A stretch of DNA of 14,040 nt from JBAWVR01 sp037147155 (GCA_037147155.1 JBAWVR010000023.1:1-14040); one strand, 5' to 3'. Counted from the stretch's first letter, positions 5,802-11,494 are shown. Program-made: numbers and translations. The notes: generated by a model not told the origin, from the letters alone.

Positions 5802-6515
5802 ATGGGAATCAACCTAACAACTGTTCTTTACGCACTACTCACTGGCTTCCTACCGGTCTTCTTTTGGTTGTGGTTTTGGATGCGCCAAGATTGTCATCCC
5901 GAACCAAAAACCTCACTCTTGATCGGTTTTGTGGCTGGTTGTTTAGCAGTTATTGCTTCCTTCTTTTTGGAAAAATTCGCAGCTGGTAACCCTTTCTTTC
6001 CATCAACAACAAAAGAATTCTTCATGTATGTCACACCGGCAATTGAAGAATTATCTAAATTTGTTTTTGCCTATATTTTTGTTTTACACGCCAAAGAAAA
6101 CGATGAGCGCATTGATCCAATGATTTATATGATTACCGTAGCTCTCGGTTTTGCTGCTCTTGAAAATACACTCTTCTTATTGGACCCATTCATTAAGGGT
6201 GATATTGCTACTGGTTTTATCACAGGTAATATGCGCTTTATTGGAGCCACATTAATTCACACAGTTTCATCGGCCACAATAGGTTTTGGCATGGCTATTG
6301 CCTACTGCTGGTCATCCTGGTCAAAGAGAGTCACTACTTTTATTGCAATAATTGTCGCCATTGGTTTGCATGGTTTGTTTAATTTCTTTATAATTAAGAC
6401 TGGAGGGGATGGAAAAATATACTCCTTTATAATTGTTTGGGGATTAGCAATCGTACTCATGATCGCCTTTCAAAGAATCCGCCAAGCGAAACAAGTTTGT
6501 CCTATTATTAATTAA
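5802..6515 (+). CDS. PrsW/CPBP-type intramembrane metalloprotease, 237 aa
   Basis: A polytopic inner-membrane protein with about seven hydrophobic segments. The family's active-site motifs appear in order: E82-E-L-S-K86 in TPAIEELSKF; GFAALEN (116-122); R145 and H153 in RFIGATLIHTVSSATIGF; and HGLFNF (190-195). These match PrsW-family glutamic/metalloproteases, which elsewhere cut membrane anti-sigma factors or mature peptides. The substrate here is unknown and no anti-sigma factor is nearby. It begins six bases after the valS stop with no Shine-Dalgarno and lies ten bases before the Hsp20 gene, so it is probably part of a valS transcript. Family assignment is strong. Confidence 0.88.
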   Translation: MGINLTTVLYALLTGFLPVFFWLWFWMRQDCHPEPKTSLLIGFVAGCLAVIASFFLEKFAAGNPFFPSTTKEFFMYVTPAIEELSKFVFAYIFVLHAKENDERIDPMIYMITVALGFAALENTLFLLDPFIKGDIATGFITGNMRFIGATLIHTVSSATIGFGMAIAYCWSSWSKRVTTFIAIIVAIGLHGLFNFFIIKTGGDGKIYSFIIVWGLAIVLMIAFQRIRQAKQVCPIIN

Positions 6516-6525
6516 CTTATAATTT

Positions 6526-6972
6526 ATGTCTCACGACAAAAAATCATTTTTTGATAAACTGACTGGGGCCATGAGCCTTAAAGAAGATAGCAAAGAAGAA
6601 TCTGACGAATTGGCTTTAGAGTCAGAAGAAAGCTCTGATGGTCAACTATCTGTGGATGTCTACCAGACTCCTAAAGAAATTGTAATCAAAACTATGGTAG
6701 CTGGTGTCAGACCAGAAGATTTAGATGTAACTATAACTCGTGATATGGTGACAATTGAAGGACATCGCGAAGATGCCAACACCACAGAGTCTCCCGACTA
6801 TTTTCACCAAGAATTATATTGGGGTAGTTTTTCTCGAACAATTATTCTGCCACAAGAAATCGACACTGAAGCGGTTGAAGCTATCCAAAAGCAAGGCATG
6901 CTAATAATCCGCCTACCGAAGATTGATCGAAACAAGCAGAGCAAGGTGAAGATAAAGAGTGAGGGGAAATAA
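6526..6972 (+). CDS. Hsp20/alpha-crystallin small heat-shock protein, 148 aa
   Basis: An ATP-independent holdase chaperone that binds unfolding proteins. An acidic disordered N-terminus (about 1-40) is followed by the alpha-crystallin domain: LSVDVYQTPKEIVIKTMVAGV, DLDVTITRDMVTIEGHRE, a YFHQELYWGSFSRTIILP strand pair, and the hallmark GMLIIRLPK (A/GxLxxxLPK). A short basic tail ends the protein. The C-terminal I-x-I/V anchor is not obvious; VKIKSEG is the closest. A TATAAT lies only two bases before the ATG, too close to be its promoter; TATTAT at 6503-6508 is a better candidate, or the gene may be read through from upstream. Confidence 0.9.
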   Translation: MSHDKKSFFDKLTGAMSLKEDSKEESDELALESEESSDGQLSVDVYQTPKEIVIKTMVAGVRPEDLDVTITRDMVTIEGHREDANTTESPDYFHQELYWGSFSRTIILPQEIDTEAVEAIQKQGMLIIRLPKIDRNKQSKVKIKSEGK

Positions 6973-7006
6973 AAAGATGGTCCAAGAATAAACTTGGACC
7001 ATTTTG
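6972..7006. terminator. Bidirectional terminator
   Basis: Ten-bp stem ATGGTCCAAG / CTTGGACCAT with loop AATAAA. An A-run precedes it and a T-run follows on the plus strand; on the minus strand it is followed by CTTTTTATTT. It closes the plus-strand Hsp20 gene and the minus-strand ORF ending at 7025. Confidence 0.85.
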
Positions 7007-7024
7007 TGCTGTGCGAGAGCATGA

Positions 7025-7225
7025 TTATTTCTTCGTGGGCAAGTTGATTTGAGTTTCACCAACATTACCCTGCCCATCAACTGGTGTATCCAGATGAATA
7101 CTTTTTCCACCTGAAGTAACCTTTTGTGTGATGGGATAATCATACTGACCTTTGAGGAAGTGACTCGACACATGCGAATTATCAATCCGCAGGGGTGGAG
7201 CCGGGGGTGGAAGCTGACCTGTCAT
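7025..7225 (-). CDS. Small hypothetical protein, 66 aa
   Basis: I do not recognise it. It has a proline-rich N-terminus (LPPPAPPL), is polar, and shows no membrane segment or signal peptide. ATG 7223-7225 is chosen because GGAGG (7236-7232) sits six bases upstream; an ATG ten codons earlier lacks such a site. The start lies inside the 3' end of the upstream nucleotidyltransferase-fold gene in another frame (44-base overlap), implying translational coupling. A bidirectional terminator follows the stop. It may be a partner of the upstream protein; this rests on position only. Confidence 0.55.
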   Translation of the reverse strand: MTGQLPPPAPPLRIDNSHVSSHFLKGQYDYPITQKVTSGGKSIHLDTPVDGQGNVGETQINLPTKK

Positions 7226-7916
7226 GTTGCACCTCCGCATGTTGTTTTGGTTCATACCATTCCTCCCACAACGTGTGAAAGGAACTCTGTTTATATTCTA
7301 CCATTGGTAGAAAGTCTAGCAACGCGCATCTCGTCATTTCAAAGGATTGTTTAATGTCATCATCACAAAGGAACCTTGCACTCTTTAGTTTTTTTCGCAT
7401 TATTGCCAGACAACCAGTATTATCACTAGACAACAGTCTTTTGAACAAGACAATATCATCACCCTTAAAATACTCAGTGGCAAAAAGTAAATACGAATAA
7501 GAGAAGCAAAGATTCTGAATAGCAGCTCGGTGGTTATTCTGAAAAGAATAGCTAACTCCCCAGCCATAAAAGATTAATGAACATCGGGCCAAATAAATCG
7601 AGGTATCACTAGTTACGGTGACATAATTTGTAATATTAACAAACTTAGAAATATCTCCGTAAATTAATTCACCAGTTTTTATTGGCTCAATTACGACGGG
7701 ATCAAGGTTTTCTGCTAATTTTGAAATATAGCTCTCTCCAACACAAACAACATCAAGATATAAAATTTGATAAGTCTGATATGGACAGTCCGCTTTCAAA
7801 ACCACAAATAAATCCGTATCGTCTCCTTTCTTGTTACCATACCAAAGAACTGCAACCACATATTCTTGTTTCAAACTTAAAAATAACAATCTGAGAATAT
7901 TGTTAATATTTTCCAT
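7182..7916 (-). CDS. Nucleotidyltransferase-fold protein, 244 aa
   Basis: The N-terminal third looks like a minimal nucleotidyltransferase. GNKKGDDTDLFVVL (28-40) carries the family's G...D-x-D strand (D33, D35), LDVVCVG (54-60) could give the third acidic residue (D55), and GELIYGD (82-88) matches the strand/turn typical of the fold. The usual GS near the start of the motif is GN here. The C-terminal half (about 150-235) is predicted mainly helical, as in kanamycin-nucleotidyltransferase or HEPN-type partners, but I cannot assign a family. ATG 7914-7916 is chosen because GAGAGG lies five bases upstream, a TTGCAA-17-TACTAT promoter precedes it, and the 55 codons further upstream run into that promoter and a terminator. 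Activity is unproven. Confidence 0.6.
   Translation of the reverse strand: MENINNILRLLFLSLKQEYVVAVLWYGNKKGDDTDLFVVLKADCPYQTYQILYLDVVCVGESYISKLAENLDPVVIEPIKTGELIYGDISKFVNITNYVTVTSDTSIYLARCSLIFYGWGVSYSFQNNHRAAIQNLCFSYSYLLFATEYFKGDDIVLFKRLLSSDNTGCLAIMRKKLKSARFLCDDDIKQSFEMTRCALLDFLPMVEYKQSSFHTLWEEWYEPKQHAEVQHDRSASTPGSTPAD
7232..7236 (-). promoter_or_regulatory. Shine-Dalgarno of the 66-aa ORF
   Basis: GGAGG on the minus strand, six bases before the ATG at 7225, embedded in the coding end of the preceding gene. It decides the start of the small ORF. Confidence 0.6.
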
Positions 7917-7921
7917 AGCAA

Positions 7922-7927
7922 CCTCTC
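7922..7927 (-). promoter_or_regulatory. Shine-Dalgarno of the nucleotidyltransferase-fold gene
   Basis: GAGAGG on the minus strand, five bases before the ATG at 7916. It fixes the start of the 244-aa protein. Confidence 0.65.
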
Positions 7928-7950
7928 TTTTATGGTTTAATTCTAAATTA

Positions 7951-7979
7951 ATAGTACAATGATTATTGGTAAATTGCAA
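7951..7979 (-). promoter_or_regulatory. Sigma70-type promoter, TTGCAA-17-TACTAT
   Basis: On the minus strand, -35 TTGCAA (7979-7974) and -10 TACTAT (7956-7951) are exactly 17 bases apart. The predicted start is near 7944, leaving a ~27-base leader with the Shine-Dalgarno. Confidence 0.65.
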
Positions 7980-8024
7980 CCTTATATGGTCTGAGGCACA
8001 AGAACAAGTTATTATTTGCACAAT

Positions 8025-8052
8025 AGAAAAACACCCGCAGGGGTGTTTTTCT
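8025..8052. terminator. Terminator of the PG-binding repeat protein
   Basis: A perfect 12-bp stem AGAAAAACACCC / GGGTGTTTTTCT with a four-base loop. It is symmetric and can act on both strands; by position it ends the minus-strand gene at 8094. Confidence 0.85.
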
Positions 8053-8093
8053 TTAGTTTTCTGATAAACTATCTCCAGCATTATTTACTGGTT

Positions 8094-8942
8094 CTAATCA
8101 GCTGGTTCCGTCTCTGGGAAGACAGCAGATACAACTCCAGCATTGGCTGAGTTGGTAGCTGTGGCACCAGCAACGGTGAAGAAGTTAACTGGGACACCGA
8201 CTAGAGTATAACCAGTCTTAGCGGTAATAGTAATTGTCGCTGTATAGACAGTTGAATTTGCAAAAGTTTCTGCAACTGGGCTCCATGCAATAGTGGCTGT
8301 ATATCCAGTACCATCGGCTAATGTAGAAACAGGAGTTGCACCAGCGACTGGAGCAGTAACTCCAGAGATAGCCGCAGCGGCTATAGTAGTGGCGGTAGCT
8401 GGGAAGACTGCCGTAATAACTCCTGCATTAATTGAGTTGGTAGCGGTAGCTCCGGCAACAGTGAAGAAGTTTGCTGGGACACCGGCCAAAGTATAACCTG
8501 TCTTTGGTGTAAGTGTAATAGTTGCAGTGTAAGCAGTAGCACTAGCAAAAGTAACTGGATTTCCACTCCAAGCGATAGTAGCGGTGTAACCTGTACCATC
8601 GGCCAAGGTAGAAACTGGAGTAGCTCCCGTGACTGGAGCAGTGACACCAGCAACCGCAGCGGTAGCAATAGTGGTAGCAGTGACTGGAAAGACTGCCGTA
8701 ATTACACCAGAGCTGAGAGCATTGGTAGCTGTCGCACCGGCAACGGTAAAGAAGTTGGCTGGAACACCTGAAAAAATATAATTTCCTACTGTATGAAGAG
8801 TAATGGTGGCGGTGTAGACAGTGGCACTAGCGAATGTAGCCGGGCTTCCACTCCAAGCAATAGTGGCGGTATAGCCAATACCACCAGGTAAGGTAGATAC
8901 CGGGGTAGCTCCTGTGACTGGGGCAGTTACACCAGCAATGAC
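8094..8942 (-). repeat. Three tandem ~285-bp coding repeats
   Basis: The gene's 3' part encodes three 95-codon units, at about 8942-8658, 8657-8373 and 8372-8094 (the last slightly short). Units 2 and 3 are the most alike; unit 1 differs most in the YTATITL to GVPANFF part. Such repeats can expand or contract by recombination and can confuse assembly. Confidence 0.85.
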
Positions 8943-9497
8943 AGGGGCACTAACAATTACTCTTCTATTGCGTAAAAGAGGATTGGACACCGAAGGTGTC
9001 TCACTCACAACCTCAGGTGAAGATGGATTACTAGTAACAACTACAGGATTAGTTGCTGGAGTTGTAACAACTTCTACAACTGGACTTGATTCATTACCTG
9101 GAACTGATGCATTATTATCCACGGCAATGCTGTTCTTGGCTAAAATCCTATTAATTAAACCTCTAGTGGAAGCAAAAAATGCTCCGGTACCTTGAGTTAG
9201 ACCTTGAGGATCCAATATTTCAGAGCGATTTGCTTCTTGAAACATAGTAACTGCCTTCTTGGTTAAATTACCAAAGTAATTTGTTTCTTGACCTGATGAA
9301 CCAATTCCTGTCAAAGCAACGGGAAAACCATTATTATTAAGAAAAATCTGAAGCTCCTTAACTTCATTATCAATCATCCCCAACTTTAAACTCTTAGTAA
9401 AGGTAAAACTAGAGTCTGCCGAAACATAATTTGTTATGCCATAGCAGGTGGAGATTGCTAGCATAAAAAATAAAAGACCTAAAATTATTTTTTTCAT
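8094..9497 (-). CDS. Secreted peptidoglycan-binding protein with three 95-aa repeats
   Basis: A 467-aa exported or surface protein. Residues 1-28 form a signal peptide (KK, hydrophobic core IILGLLFFMLAIS, probable cleavage near SADS). Residues about 35-118 resemble a PG_binding_1 domain (LKLGMIDNEVKELQIFLNNN ... YFGNLTKKAVTMFQEAN). A Thr/Pro/Val/Ser linker (125-185) leads to three near-identical beta-rich units of 95 residues (GVTAP at 189, 284 and 379), each with GYTATIAWS, YTATIT and NFFTVAGATATN. Such extended repeats usually form stalks on the cell surface. No C-terminal anchor, sorting signal or membrane segment is seen, so attachment would be through the PG-binding domain. The upstream region is very AT-rich with no Shine-Dalgarno. 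Family of the repeat is not named with confidence. Confidence 0.85.
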   Translation of the reverse strand: MKKIILGLLFFMLAISTCYGITNYVSADSSFTFTKSLKLGMIDNEVKELQIFLNNNGFPVALTGIGSSGQETNYFGNLTKKAVTMFQEANRSEILDPQGLTQGTGAFFASTRGLINRILAKNSIAVDNNASVPGNESSPVVEVVTTPATNPVVVTSNPSSPEVVSETPSVSNPLLRNRRVIVSAPVIAGVTAPVTGATPVSTLPGGIGYTATIAWSGSPATFASATVYTATITLHTVGNYIFSGVPANFFTVAGATATNALSSGVITAVFPVTATTIATAAVAGVTAPVTGATPVSTLADGTGYTATIAWSGNPVTFASATAYTATITLTPKTGYTLAGVPANFFTVAGATATNSINAGVITAVFPATATTIAAAAISGVTAPVAGATPVSTLADGTGYTATIAWSPVAETFANSTVYTATITITAKTGYTLVGVPVNFFTVAGATATNSANAGVVSAVFPETEPAD

Positions 9498-9600
9498 TTT
9501 TATTATTAATAAATAACTAAATAATTATATAGAAAATATAATTACAATAATTATATCACGACGTCAATAATTTTGTAACAAATATCCACAGGTGGCGTTT

Positions 9601-9700
9601 TTCGAGTCCGCACGCAAGACATTCCCATGCCTTGCTCACTCGGCACAAATTAAAAAGGCACCATTTCTGGTGCTTTTTAATTTGTGCCGAGGGGCGGACT
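9601..9700. repeat. 100-bp direct repeat, distal copy
   Basis: It matches 9943-10042 with four substitutions over 100 bases. It contains an inverted T-arm, a 9+9 hairpin with one mismatch (9614-9635), and a 24-bp palindrome with one bulge (9639-9691) whose arms are the tRNA-Phe 3' end plus terminator. The last bases, GAGGGGCGGACT, are the tRNA-Phe 3' end. Sequence identity stops abruptly after ACT, inside the T-loop. Confidence 0.9.
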
Positions 9701-9942
9701 AGCACCCGAGTTACTAAGTCACTTTGAAACTTATCAGTTTCAAAATGACATAAGTACTCGTGACCTCGACTCGCCCGTTTTTCTCACTTAGATTCGAAAA
9801 ACATGGCTCCGTCTTTCGAGTCCGCACAGAAGACGGGGCGGACACGCTTCGCATTCTCCCGCGACTCTCACCTCGTCGTCACTCGGTTCGGTCTGGGCAC
9901 CAACTCGCTCCCAGACTTACTAGTCTGGGTCCCGCTCCGTTG

Positions 9943-10042
9943 TTCGAGTCCGCCCGCAAGACATTCCCATGTCTTGCTCCCTCGGCACAAATTTAAAAGG
10001 CACCATTTCTGGTGCTTTTTAATTTGTGCCGAGGGGCGGACT
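9943..10042. repeat. 100-bp direct repeat, copy overlapping tRNA-Phe
   Basis: Same unit as 9601-9700, 342 bases away. Its right end (10027-10042) is the actual 3' end of the tRNA-Phe gene. The hairpin GCAAGACAT / TCCC / ATGTCTTGC (9956-9977) is perfect here. It interrupts what would otherwise be an inverted tRNA-Phe 3' end, TTCGAGTCCGCC...CCTCGGCACAAATT. Confidence 0.9.
9991..10020 (-). terminator. Terminator after tRNA-Phe
   Basis: On the minus strand, AAAAAGCACCA / GAAA / TGGTGCC is followed by TTTT, starting a few bases after the tRNA discriminator. It is the core of a longer palindrome (9979-10035) that includes the tRNA acceptor strand. An equivalent structure exists in the distal repeat at 9651-9678. 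Confidence 0.8.
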
Positions 10043-10099
10043 CGAACCGCCGACCCCATCCTCTTCAGGGACATGCTCTACCAACTGAGCTACCTCGGC
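10027..10099 (-). tRNA. tRNA-Phe (anticodon GAA)
   Basis: A complete 73-base cloverleaf on the minus strand. Acceptor GCCGAGG pairs with CCTCGGC, discriminator A. D-stem GCTC/GAGC; anticodon stem TGTCC/GGATG with loop CTGAAGA, giving GAA (Phe); variable loop GGGTC; T-stem GGCGG/CCGCC with loop TTCGAGT. No CCA is encoded (CAAATT follows). It starts six bases after the stop of the 91-aa gene, so the two are probably co-transcribed. Its 3' 16 bases are part of a 100-bp direct repeat. Confidence 0.95.
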
Positions 10100-10105
10100 A
10101 TTAAA

Positions 10106-10381
10106 TTATTTCTTTGCAGGCAAGACAGAGTTTAACTTATCTGTAGCATTTTGTACAGTCTGTATTTGTTTATTTGCTGTCTCATACATAAGCTTGGCCT
10201 TTTGATAATATGGTTCAATTGCATAATAAGCTGAGACTGAAGCAATAATAATAATCAACCAATAACCAATCCTAAACATAGACGAATATACAGCCTTTCT
10301 ATGCATCTTACGAAGAAGAGAATTGTTTTCTTCAACAAGCCCCTTAACCTCTTTTAGCATAATTCTATCTTTCTCGTCCAT
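10106..10381 (-). CDS. Small single-pass membrane protein, 91 aa
   Basis: A charged helical N-terminus (MDEKDRIMLKEVKGLVEENN, about 1-30, coiled-coil-like) is followed by one membrane segment (WLIIIIASVSAYYAI, about 41-55) and a second helical region (QKAKLMYETANKQIQTVQNA...). Function unknown; proteins of this build are common in Parcubacteria. The ATG at 10379-10381 is preceded by extended -10 TGC-TATAGT ending six bases upstream, so the message is probably leaderless. tRNA-Phe begins six bases after the stop; the shared promoter probably drives both. Confidence 0.8.
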   Translation of the reverse strand: MDEKDRIMLKEVKGLVEENNSLLRKMHRKAVYSSMFRIGYWLIIIIASVSAYYAIEPYYQKAKLMYETANKQIQTVQNATDKLNSVLPAKK

Positions 10382-10387
10382 GGCAAA

Positions 10388-10396
10388 ACTATAGCA
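10388..10396 (-). promoter_or_regulatory. Extended -10 promoter of the 91-aa gene and tRNA-Phe
   Basis: TGC-TATAGT on the minus strand, preceded by a T-run, ends six bases before the ATG at 10381. This predicts a leaderless transcript that also contains tRNA-Phe. Confidence 0.65.
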
Positions 10397-10492
10397 AAAA
10401 ACTAAATAAAAAACAAATACTTTTTACTGTGATAAAATACAAAAATGTGATATATTCCTATCAAAGAAAAGTAATTTTTTTACTTACTTTAT

Positions 10493-10564
10493 GCCCATAT
10501 AGTTCAATGGATAGAACAACCCCGTCCTAAGGGGTGGATGTAGGTTCGATTCCTACTACGGGCA
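10493..10564 (+). tRNA. tRNA-Arg (anticodon CCT)
   Basis: A 72-base cloverleaf. Acceptor GCCCATA against TACGGGC gives six pairs and one A-C mismatch at position 5:68. D-stem GTTC/GAAC; anticodon stem ACCCC/GGGGT with loop GTCCTAA, anticodon CCT (reads AGG, Arg); short variable loop; T-stem GTAGG/CCTAC with loop TTCGATT; discriminator A. No CCA is encoded. It stands alone on the plus strand and ends in a strong terminator. Confidence 0.93.
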
Positions 10565-10593
10565 CACGCTTTTAATTAGAAAAACTTTTAATC

Positions 10594-10631
10594 AAATTAA
10601 AAACAACACCTAAGGGTGTTGTTTTTAATTT
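10594..10631. terminator. Bidirectional terminator, tRNA-Arg and glutaredoxin gene
   Basis: A perfect 17-bp stem with loop TAAG; core CAACACC/GGTGTTG flanked by A- and T-rich arms. It sits between the convergent tRNA-Arg (plus) and the glutaredoxin-like gene (minus) and works in either direction. Confidence 0.9.
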
Positions 10632-10635
10632 TACA

Positions 10636-10869
10636 TTATAGTCCTAATTTTTCTTTTAAAAGTTCCTCGTTGAAACCAACAAAAACTTCAGAGTCTATTT
10701 TTACTACCGGAACACCCATTTGTCCCGAAATTTCAACCATCTCTTTACGCTTTTCTAAGTCCATACCAACATTATATTCAGTAAAAGCAATTCCCTTCTT
10801 TTTCATAAAATCCTTGGCTAAAACGCAATAATAACAAGTTGGTGTTGAATATATTTCTATTTTTTTCAT
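10636..10869 (-). CDS. Glutaredoxin/NrdH-like thiol-disulfide protein, 77 aa
   Basis: A thioredoxin-fold redox protein of glutaredoxin size. The active site is C12-Y-Y-C15 in STPTCYYCVLAK; the cis-proline loop is GVPVVKID (52-59); and GFNEELLKEKL closes the fold. CYYC is unlike the classic CPYC of glutaredoxin or CVQC of NrdH, so the electron donor and target cannot be told. The ATG is preceded by TGT-TAAAAT ending six bases upstream, again a leaderless-type promoter. The FtsB/DivIC-like gene lies 69 bases upstream on the same strand. Confidence 0.88.
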   Translation of the reverse strand: MKKIEIYSTPTCYYCVLAKDFMKKKGIAFTEYNVGMDLEKRKEMVEISGQMGVPVVKIDSEVFVGFNEELLKEKLGL

Positions 10870-10875
10870 AATATA

Positions 10876-10884
10876 ATTTTAACA
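10876..10884 (-). promoter_or_regulatory. Extended -10 promoter of the glutaredoxin-like gene
   Basis: TGT-TAAAAT on the minus strand ends six bases before the ATG at 10869. Same geometry as the other leaderless-type promoters in the window. Confidence 0.55.
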
Positions 10885-10938
10885 AATATATATCAAAAAC
10901 AAAATACTTTTAAAGTGTTAAGTTTTATGTTTATATTT

Positions 10939-11319
10939 TTATTCACTAAATAAACTTTTAACCTTATCCCAGAAACTTAGTTTTAACTCGGGGGTAGATG
11001 TAGTAACGTCATCTTTCTTTCCAACAAAGACAATCATCTGTTCGCCTTCCTTAGCCATACCGTATTTATCACGAATAGTTTCCTCAGTCCCCTGACCTGT
11101 CTGGAGCCGGTTAATTTTATCAGACAAATCGGCTTTTCTTGACTCTAATGAGCTGAGTTTTGTCTTTTCTCGAGTTAGAGAGTCAACATTTCCACTATAT
11201 TTAAGGTAAACTGAATATGTGGCCTTACCTATAATTACAATCAAGACCAAAACAACAAAGATTATTATCTTAGAATAAGCTATTCGGCGCCAACCGCTTC
11301 CATCTTGAAAGTTATGCAT
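10939..11319 (-). CDS. FtsB/DivIC-like septum formation initiator, 126 aa
   Basis: A bitopic cell-division protein. Cytoplasmic N-terminus 1-16, one membrane helix about 17-36 (SKIIIFVVLVLIVIIG), an extracytoplasmic coiled coil about 44-73 (LTREKTKLSSLESRKADLSD), then the family's closing block IRDKYGMAKEGEQMIVFV (82-99). In other bacteria FtsB/DivIC forms a complex with FtsL and FtsQ/DivIB that activates septal wall synthesis. The ~25-residue tail after the block is longer than in short FtsB. It diverges from the 37-aa ORF across a 44-base gap. FtsL is similar in build, but the IRDKYGMA motif favours FtsB/DivIC. Confidence 0.82.
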   Translation of the reverse strand: MHNFQDGSGWRRIAYSKIIIFVVLVLIVIIGKATYSVYLKYSGNVDSLTREKTKLSSLESRKADLSDKINRLQTGQGTEETIRDKYGMAKEGEQMIVFVGKKDDVTTSTPELKLSFWDKVKSLFSE

Positions 11320-11363
11320 AAATAATATATGATTGTCTTAAGTTAATTTAATCACCCAAAAAC

Positions 11364-11477
11364 ATGCTTTTCAATAAAGGAACTCAAAAATTTGTAAGAA
11401 TTATCTGGATGGTGGTAGCCGCTTTGATTATCATCAGTATGATCATTCTCTATATACCTGGCTTGATCCAATTATAG
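11364..11477 (+). CDS. Small single-pass membrane peptide, 37 aa
   Basis: The peptide has a basic, polar start (MLFNKGTQKFVR), then one long hydrophobic helix (IIWMVVAALIIISMIILYIP, 13-32) and GLIQL. It fits a tail-anchored or single-pass membrane peptide. It fills the gap between the divergent FtsB/DivIC-like gene and the convergent lepA gene and is followed by a terminator. Upstream there is an AT-rich -10-like TTTAAT about 11 bases before the ATG. Function unknown; the layout (+ charged head, TM, stop just past the helix) argues for a real gene rather than chance. Confidence 0.6.
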   Translation: MLFNKGTQKFVRIIWMVVAALIIISMIILYIPGLIQL

Positions 11478-11494
11478 CTCAAATATACTAAAAC

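Larger units (their letters stand above)
9498..10026. other. Gene-free tRNA-Phe tail region with serial hairpins
   Basis: About 530 bases hold no credible gene. 9498-9600 is very AT-rich and carries the upstream region of the secreted protein. 9601-10026 is GC-richer and filled with inverted repeats: 9614-9635, 9639-9691, 9707-9760, 9777-9802, 9809-9836, 9910-9929, 9956-9977 and 9979-10035. Copies of the tRNA-Phe T-arm TTCGAGTCCGC lie at 9601, 9815 and 9943 (inverted relative to the gene), and GGGGCGGAC at 9690 and 9835 (same orientation as the gene). Reading frames here, including one across the tRNA, are artefacts. Confidence 0.7.

Noticed and set aside
7917..8081. A 55-codon N-terminal extension of the nucleotidyltransferase-fold protein
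   Set aside because: It translates the promoter and a terminator hairpin. The internal ATG at 7916 has a good Shine-Dalgarno and promoter spacing.
9760..10135. Open reading frames of about 70-110 codons across the tRNA-Phe gene and its tail, one with a GRTRTADPILFRDML-like peptide
   Set aside because: This peptide is the well-known false protein produced by translating the antisense of a tRNA gene. The frames lie over hairpins and tRNA fragments and have no ribosome site.
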